64,000 bases of DNA from the NCBI RefSeq assembly GCF_018131005.1, contig NZ_JAFCJK010000009.1, positions 225,349-289,348 of the forward strand, written 5' to 3'. Positions within the stretch are counted from its first letter, which is position 1. Each line of letters opens with the position of its first letter. Of the stretch, positions 61,051-64,000 are shown one piece after another. The position numbers and the translations under genes were made by a program. This DNA is from Bradyrhizobium lablabi. Its GTDB lineage: Bacteria > Pseudomonadota > Alphaproteobacteria > Rhizobiales > Xanthobacteraceae. Below the pieces are notes generated by a model. The model did no database searches and had not been told where the DNA came from. It saw nothing but the letters and a program-made list of their open reading frames with translations.

Positions 61051-61165
61051 CCGGGCTGCGCGTCGTTCCGCGGACGTCCTGATGATGGTGCCAGTGCTCG
61101 ATGTCGCCAACTGACGTCATGCTGAACTGAAGGGCCAATGCTGCGGCGGCAATGCTAACGATCAT
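61034..61165 (-). CDS. Very short exported or membrane peptide, 43 aa
   Basis: The ATG at 61165 is preceded by GGAGACCGACC. The peptide starts with a hydrophobic helix (MIVSIAAAALALQFSMTS) and ends in a His-rich polar tail (IEHWHHHQDVRG). It is probably membrane-anchored. It overlaps the 3' end of the opposite-strand gene by 17 nt. Confidence 0.5.
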   Translation of the reverse strand: MIVSIAAAALALQFSMTSVGDIEHWHHHQDVRGTTRSPAMGEG

Positions 61166-61490
61166 GGTCGGTCTCCGATCAAACTGGAGGCTGCCGACGC
61201 TTCCACAAACCTCGCTGAGCGGCGCCAATTGTGATCAAGCGGCTGCAGTCTGACGCAACTTGTCAGGACGCGCTGAACACCCGATGAACGCCCGTCACGG
61301 TGTCGAATATGGCGTGTCATCACAGGGAACCCAGCACCTGCCAGACGATCGCCAGCACTCACGACCATCGCGTAGTGGTCCGCCGACCGATGCGGTTCAT
61401 TCCAGCACTTCATATTCGAATGCTACGCTCTCGGGATCGTTCTCCTCGGCGCGCCCTCAGCGGCGCAATTCTGCGCTTGGCGGAGGTGCC

Positions 61491-61697
61491 CTAATCGTCT
61501 GCGCTGGCACCGCGCACTAGCTCTGAAAGAAGTAGCTTGGCGATCATTTCCGGCGGTGACATTCCGATCTGAGTCGCTTTGGCGCCGAGCACTGATCGTA
61601 CCTGCACCACCGAACCTTGAACGAAATATGTTCCGTGGTGCGCGACACCGCCGACCGTGATGGTGACGGTTCTTACTGGATATGGTCCGCTGCTCAT
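61491..61697 (-). CDS. Small hypothetical protein, 68 aa
   Basis: The ATG at 61697 reads MSSGPYPVRTVTITVGGVAH... followed by 'YFVQGSVVQVRSVLGAKATQ' and 'SPPEMIAKLLLSELVRG'. It looks like a small beta-rich domain plus a C-terminal helix, a type I recall as common in Bradyrhizobium. The ribosome-binding site is weak. Function unknown. Confidence 0.5.
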   Translation of the reverse strand: MSSGPYPVRTVTITVGGVAHHGTYFVQGSVVQVRSVLGAKATQIGMSPPEMIAKLLLSELVRGASADD

Positions 61698-62016
61698 GAT
61701 TCTGAAGCTCGGTCGCCCCGGTTGGATCCAATCGGAACGAGGGAGCGAAAGCAACTCCCCTTTTGGATGGCGATCTCTCGTGGCTTTCTTGTCCACAGTG
61801 CCAATCGCGCCACACCCCTGGGACGCGACTCGTGACATGCTCTACGAGCACCTTCACGATGCTTCTCCCTGGGACTTCAAGCCCGTCGCGAATGGCGGGC
61901 TTCGTTTGTAGCTCCGCATCACATGTGTGAGTAACTCTGCCGCGGGCCGGCGGGCGTAATGGGAACGTCTCCAGATCCTTACCGTTGACCCATTGGTCTT
62001 CCTGGAGGACTTTGCC

Positions 62017-62142
62017 ATGGACGACGATTACAAGATCATGCGCGAGCCGGAACTTTGGATAGCTGCTGCCGTCAGCTGCGGCCCGGCGGTTCTGATCGGC
62101 ACCTTGATGATCATGTCGCTTATGCAGTCGCGTCCCGGCTGA
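62017..62142 (+). CDS. 41-aa single-span membrane peptide
   Basis: ATG at 62017 with GGAGG about 8 nt upstream. 'MDDDYKIMREPELW' is followed by one transmembrane helix 'AAAVSCGPAVLIGTLMIMSL' and a short basic end. Charge pattern: acidic N terminus, one span. Below usual gene-finder length. Function unknown. Confidence 0.5.
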   Translation: MDDDYKIMREPELWIAAAVSCGPAVLIGTLMIMSLMQSRPG

Positions 62143-62149
62143 CGCATCA

Positions 62150-62813
62150 AAAGACGTCGCCAACTGAGCGGTTGTCCGCCAATTCGAGGGCAATGCGGGA
62201 GCCGCGGTGCCACGCACTGGGATCGGCAATGCCCTATGACACCCAGCCGCAGCGTGGTTCCGCTCATTCCGGCGCTCGCAAACCAGCCGACTATAGCCAC
62301 TCCGAAATGCGCGAAGCTGCTCTGCGCACGAGTTGCTCACGCTCGGCGCTCGGCTGCATGCCTTGCGCCTCGAAGGCGTTGGGCGGCGTCTTCGATCAGT
62401 CTAAGTTGCTGCCCCCGCGGTGGCGTATTCATCTGGATATAGGAATAGGAACGTCGGGGCGCTTGCGAAGTTCGGTCCCTTGCTCCCGGCGCGCGCCCCC
62501 CCAAACAGTTAGCCGGGGAGAAAACCCTCCACTGGGTTGGCGATCCTCGGCGCCTTTGATGACCCGCGCCGGGGTCGTTTGGGCGCGTGCCAAGCTACCG
62601 AGATATCCAGTCATGGCCGAGCTTGGCCGATTGTCTGGCACTCTCAATAAGGCGGAAGATTATCGTCCTGCCTAGCGGTCAAATGAATCGGCCCCAACAG
62701 GTGAGTGGACTGACCTGCTGGAGCCGCATTTCGATGGCCTAATCCTGCGTCACAATCGGCCGCGTCCTAGTTCGCAAATGCCGGTGTTCGAGATAGGACT
62801 CAACTGAGGCGGC
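62150..62813. other. Stretch without a supported gene
   Basis: Several frames are open but none has a convincing composition or ribosome-binding site. Nothing is recognised over about 660 nt. Confidence 0.35.
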
Positions 62814-62960
62814 TTACTCCTGTTGGCGCCGCCGCTCGGCTCGAGCGTCCAAATGCACCACGATCGTAAACGTCGCGCCTAACGCGAGCAGGCCAAAGCC
62901 GCCCGCAATCAAAAACCATGATGTCCATAGAACAAGTATTTCTACGGAGCCTTGGAACAA
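62814..62960 (-). CDS. Very short single-span membrane peptide
   Basis: A minus-strand frame ending at TAA 62816-62814 encodes 'LVLWTSWFLIAGGFGLLALG' and 'ATFTIVVHLDARAERRRQQE': a transmembrane helix with a charged tail. No ATG is in frame; a TTG at 62960 is the best candidate. The start is therefore uncertain. Confidence 0.4.
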   Translation of the reverse strand: MFQGSVEILVLWTSWFLIAGGFGLLALGATFTIVVHLDARAERRRQQE

Positions 62961-63003
62961 CAATTCACGAAAGATTAGCGGCTGGAATAAACCAACCCCA
63001 CGG

Positions 63004-63096
63004 TCATTGGTCTCGTTTCAGCTTGCGCTTGCCCCAATGGTGGTCTTTCCGGTCCGGATTGAACTCGCGAAACTTGTGCCGGTTCAGCGCCTGCAT
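63004..63096 (-). CDS. 30-aa basic peptide overlapping the LuxR-type gene
   Basis: ATG at 63096 gives 'MQALNRHKFREFNPDRKDHH' and 'WGKRKLKRDQ', ending at 63004. It overlaps the LuxR-type gene's end by 13 nt. Its composition is non-random and strongly basic. It may be a separate leaderless peptide or the frameshifted true C terminus of the HTH protein. Confidence 0.35.
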   Translation of the reverse strand: MQALNRHKFREFNPDRKDHHWGKRKLKRDQ

Positions 63097-63314
63097 GAAC
63101 CCGATCCGCCCCAGCGGGCCAACCTCTCGGCAGCATCAGTGATCTCTCGCTCAGCGTGGATATCCAGCTTCCTCAGCAAGCGGAGGCGCTGGGTCGCAAC
63201 CTGCGCCTCGGTCCCGCCGATCTGGTTGGCGATCTCATAATCCGACCGCCCCAAGGCCATGCGCCTGAGGAGCTTTTTCTCGCGCGCCGTTAGAGGCCTG
63301 GCTTCGGTGCGCAT
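63084..63314 (-). CDS. Small LuxR-type helix-turn-helix protein
   Basis: 76 aa from the ATG at 63314, which shares its A with the stop of a preceding 29-aa ORF (TGATG). 'RPLTAREKKLLRRMALGRSD' and 'YEIANQIGGTEAQVATQRLR' followed by 'LLRKLDIHAEREI' is a GerE/LuxR C-terminal HTH. No receiver or ligand-binding domain is present, so it is a stand-alone HTH regulator. DNA target unknown. Confidence 0.7.
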   Translation of the reverse strand: MRTEARPLTAREKKLLRRMALGRSDYEIANQIGGTEAQVATQRLRLLRKLDIHAEREITDAAERLARWGGSGSCRR

Positions 63315-63403
63315 CACGGTGCGAAGAGGGAGAATGCTGCGAAAGCAATGGAGCACAGGCCGAGCACCTTGACGCAGACCCGAAAGAGCATGTCACCGCC
63401 CAT
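63314..63403 (-). CDS. 29-aa hydrophobic peptide coupled to the LuxR-type gene
   Basis: ATG at 63403 follows GGAGGCAATGGC. 'MGGDMLFRVCVKVLGLCSIA' and 'FAAFSLFAP' is one transmembrane helix. Its TGA overlaps the ATG of the HTH gene, so it may be a membrane peptide or a leader that couples translation. Confidence 0.45.
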   Translation of the reverse strand: MGGDMLFRVCVKVLGLCSIAFAAFSLFAP

Positions 63404-63513
63404 GCCATTGCCTCCGAATAAGCGAGACGGAGGCTACCGCCGTGAGGTTCGGCAACGCAAGTGCGGTTCGCGCCACCGCGCAGAAACAGGAGAGCACCAT
63501 CAACCGAGGCGGC

Positions 63514-63729
63514 TTACTTTTTCAACTCCATCAAAATGCGCTCACGATCTTCGTAGTGCTGCGCAAGCACTTCTTTCAAGGTAGCGAGAACGATCTTTGC
63601 CCGCTGAGTCTCATGGCCCTCTCGGTCCAACTCCGCGATCTGCGCCTCTTGGCGCGCAAGCCTGGACGCACCTTCGGAGATGTTCCGTTCGGCTTCCTTT
63701 AATTGCTCCAGCAGGGCTAGCCTGTCCAT
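63514..63729 (-). CDS. Small coiled-coil protein, 71 aa
   Basis: The ATG at 63729 follows GGCGGAGGCTT, which selects it over longer upstream frames. The whole protein is one heptad-like helix ('LALLEQLKEAERNISEGASR', 'AKIVLATLKEVLAQHYEDRE'). Small coiled-coil proteins of this type are common in Bradyrhizobium (recalled). Function unknown. Confidence 0.6.
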   Translation of the reverse strand: MDRLALLEQLKEAERNISEGASRLARQEAQIAELDREGHETQRAKIVLATLKEVLAQHYEDRERILMELKK

Positions 63730-63912
63730 AAGCCTCCGCCTCGCAGTGGGGGCCTTCAGGTGTCCACATCGCGAATTAACGATCGGTGAACAAGTGCCTC
63801 GCGCGAGGTCACGGCATCGCTCGACGCCCCGGGCTAGGAACCGACCGGTCGGAATGAAAGTTGGTAATTGCTGCCTTAGCCCCACACACCATGGGCAGCC
63901 AATGCGACCTTA

Positions 63913-63950
63913 CCCCAGCTCCCGGACCCCCCCTGTCCCATGAGCTGGGG
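63913..63950. repeat. CCCCAGCTC palindrome, copy 4
   Basis: CCCCAGCTC (63913-63921) and GAGCTGGGG (63942-63950), 9-bp stem with a C-rich loop, followed by CCTTTTG on the plus strand. Related to copies at 60042, 60316 and 60437; terminator-like. Confidence 0.6.
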
Positions 63951-64000
63951 CCTTTTGCCGCTTTGCCGAGCTGGACGGCCGGGGGTAAGCGGCGCTCGTT

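Noticed and set aside
61423..62340. 305-codon minus-strand frame
   Set aside because: Composition is typical of a high-GC shadow; short genes with ribosome-binding sites explain the same DNA better.

Overview
The window looks like a Bradyrhizobium-type alphaproteobacterial chromosome. The evidence is high GC, the hisD/DUF2948/UPF0262/LMW-phosphatase neighbourhood, orphan MRRREF-type ABC binding proteins, Omp25/31-like barrels, CtrA-like boxes and a family of GATGTCCGCTT-type intergenic repeats. All calls come from reading the sequence and from family knowledge; no database search was run.

Layout. 0-7.9 kb is chromosomal core plus stress-type genes, nearly all on the minus strand: LMW phosphatase, UPF0262, hisD, DUF2948, an NAD-binding protein, an alpha/beta hydrolase, a membrane protein, a UBP zinc finger and a cNMP-binding/thioredoxin-reductase-like flavoprotein. 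A tRNA-Thr(GGT) at 8.15 kb is followed by a plus-strand block of short, mostly overlapping genes around a primase-polymerase (8.37-12.9 kb). This block looks like a decaying integrative element. 13-22.4 kb is a patchwork: two orphan ABC binding proteins, a SUMF1-type protein, secreted small proteins, many relics, and a 446-bp insertion bounded by 7-bp direct repeats.

22.6-33.9 kb is a coenzyme F420 locus. It has a fused CofG/CofH FO synthase (fbiC) and a four-gene operon fgd-like - cofE - cofD - cofC. Around these lie F420-dependent LLM oxidoreductases, a Ddn-type deazaflavin reductase, LLM relics and an IS110 fragment. It can make F420 and use it. 34-37.2 kb holds recombinase relics, the tail of a DUF3696 ATPase with an uncharacterised downstream partner, and a truncated paralogue of a gene from the 12 kb island.

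37.3-47.0 kb is the most unusual part: a compact seven-gene minus-strand operon. In order of transcription it encodes an unknown 198-aa protein, a 1252-aa PKD-domain protein with one hydrophobic segment, a 103-aa I9-propeptide-like protein, a subtilisin-family (S8) peptidase, an SCP2-like lipid-binding protein, a polyprenyl diphosphate synthase, and a geranylgeranyl-reductase-like flavoprotein fused to a polyprenyl-synthase fold that lacks the aspartate-rich motifs. I know of no described system with this composition.

47-52 kb has an IS701-type relic, a HipA-like kinase/DUF3037 pair, a lipoprotein, and integrase and RHH relics. 52-60 kb holds cell-envelope genes: a membrane protein, an Omp25-like porin, an exported NHL/beta-propeller protein and a rare two-barrel fusion. 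It also has a minimal ATP-dependent DNA ligase with a companion gene. 60-64 kb has very short genes with good ribosome-binding sites, including several single-span peptides and a LuxR-type HTH protein, interspersed with CCCCAGCTC palindromes.
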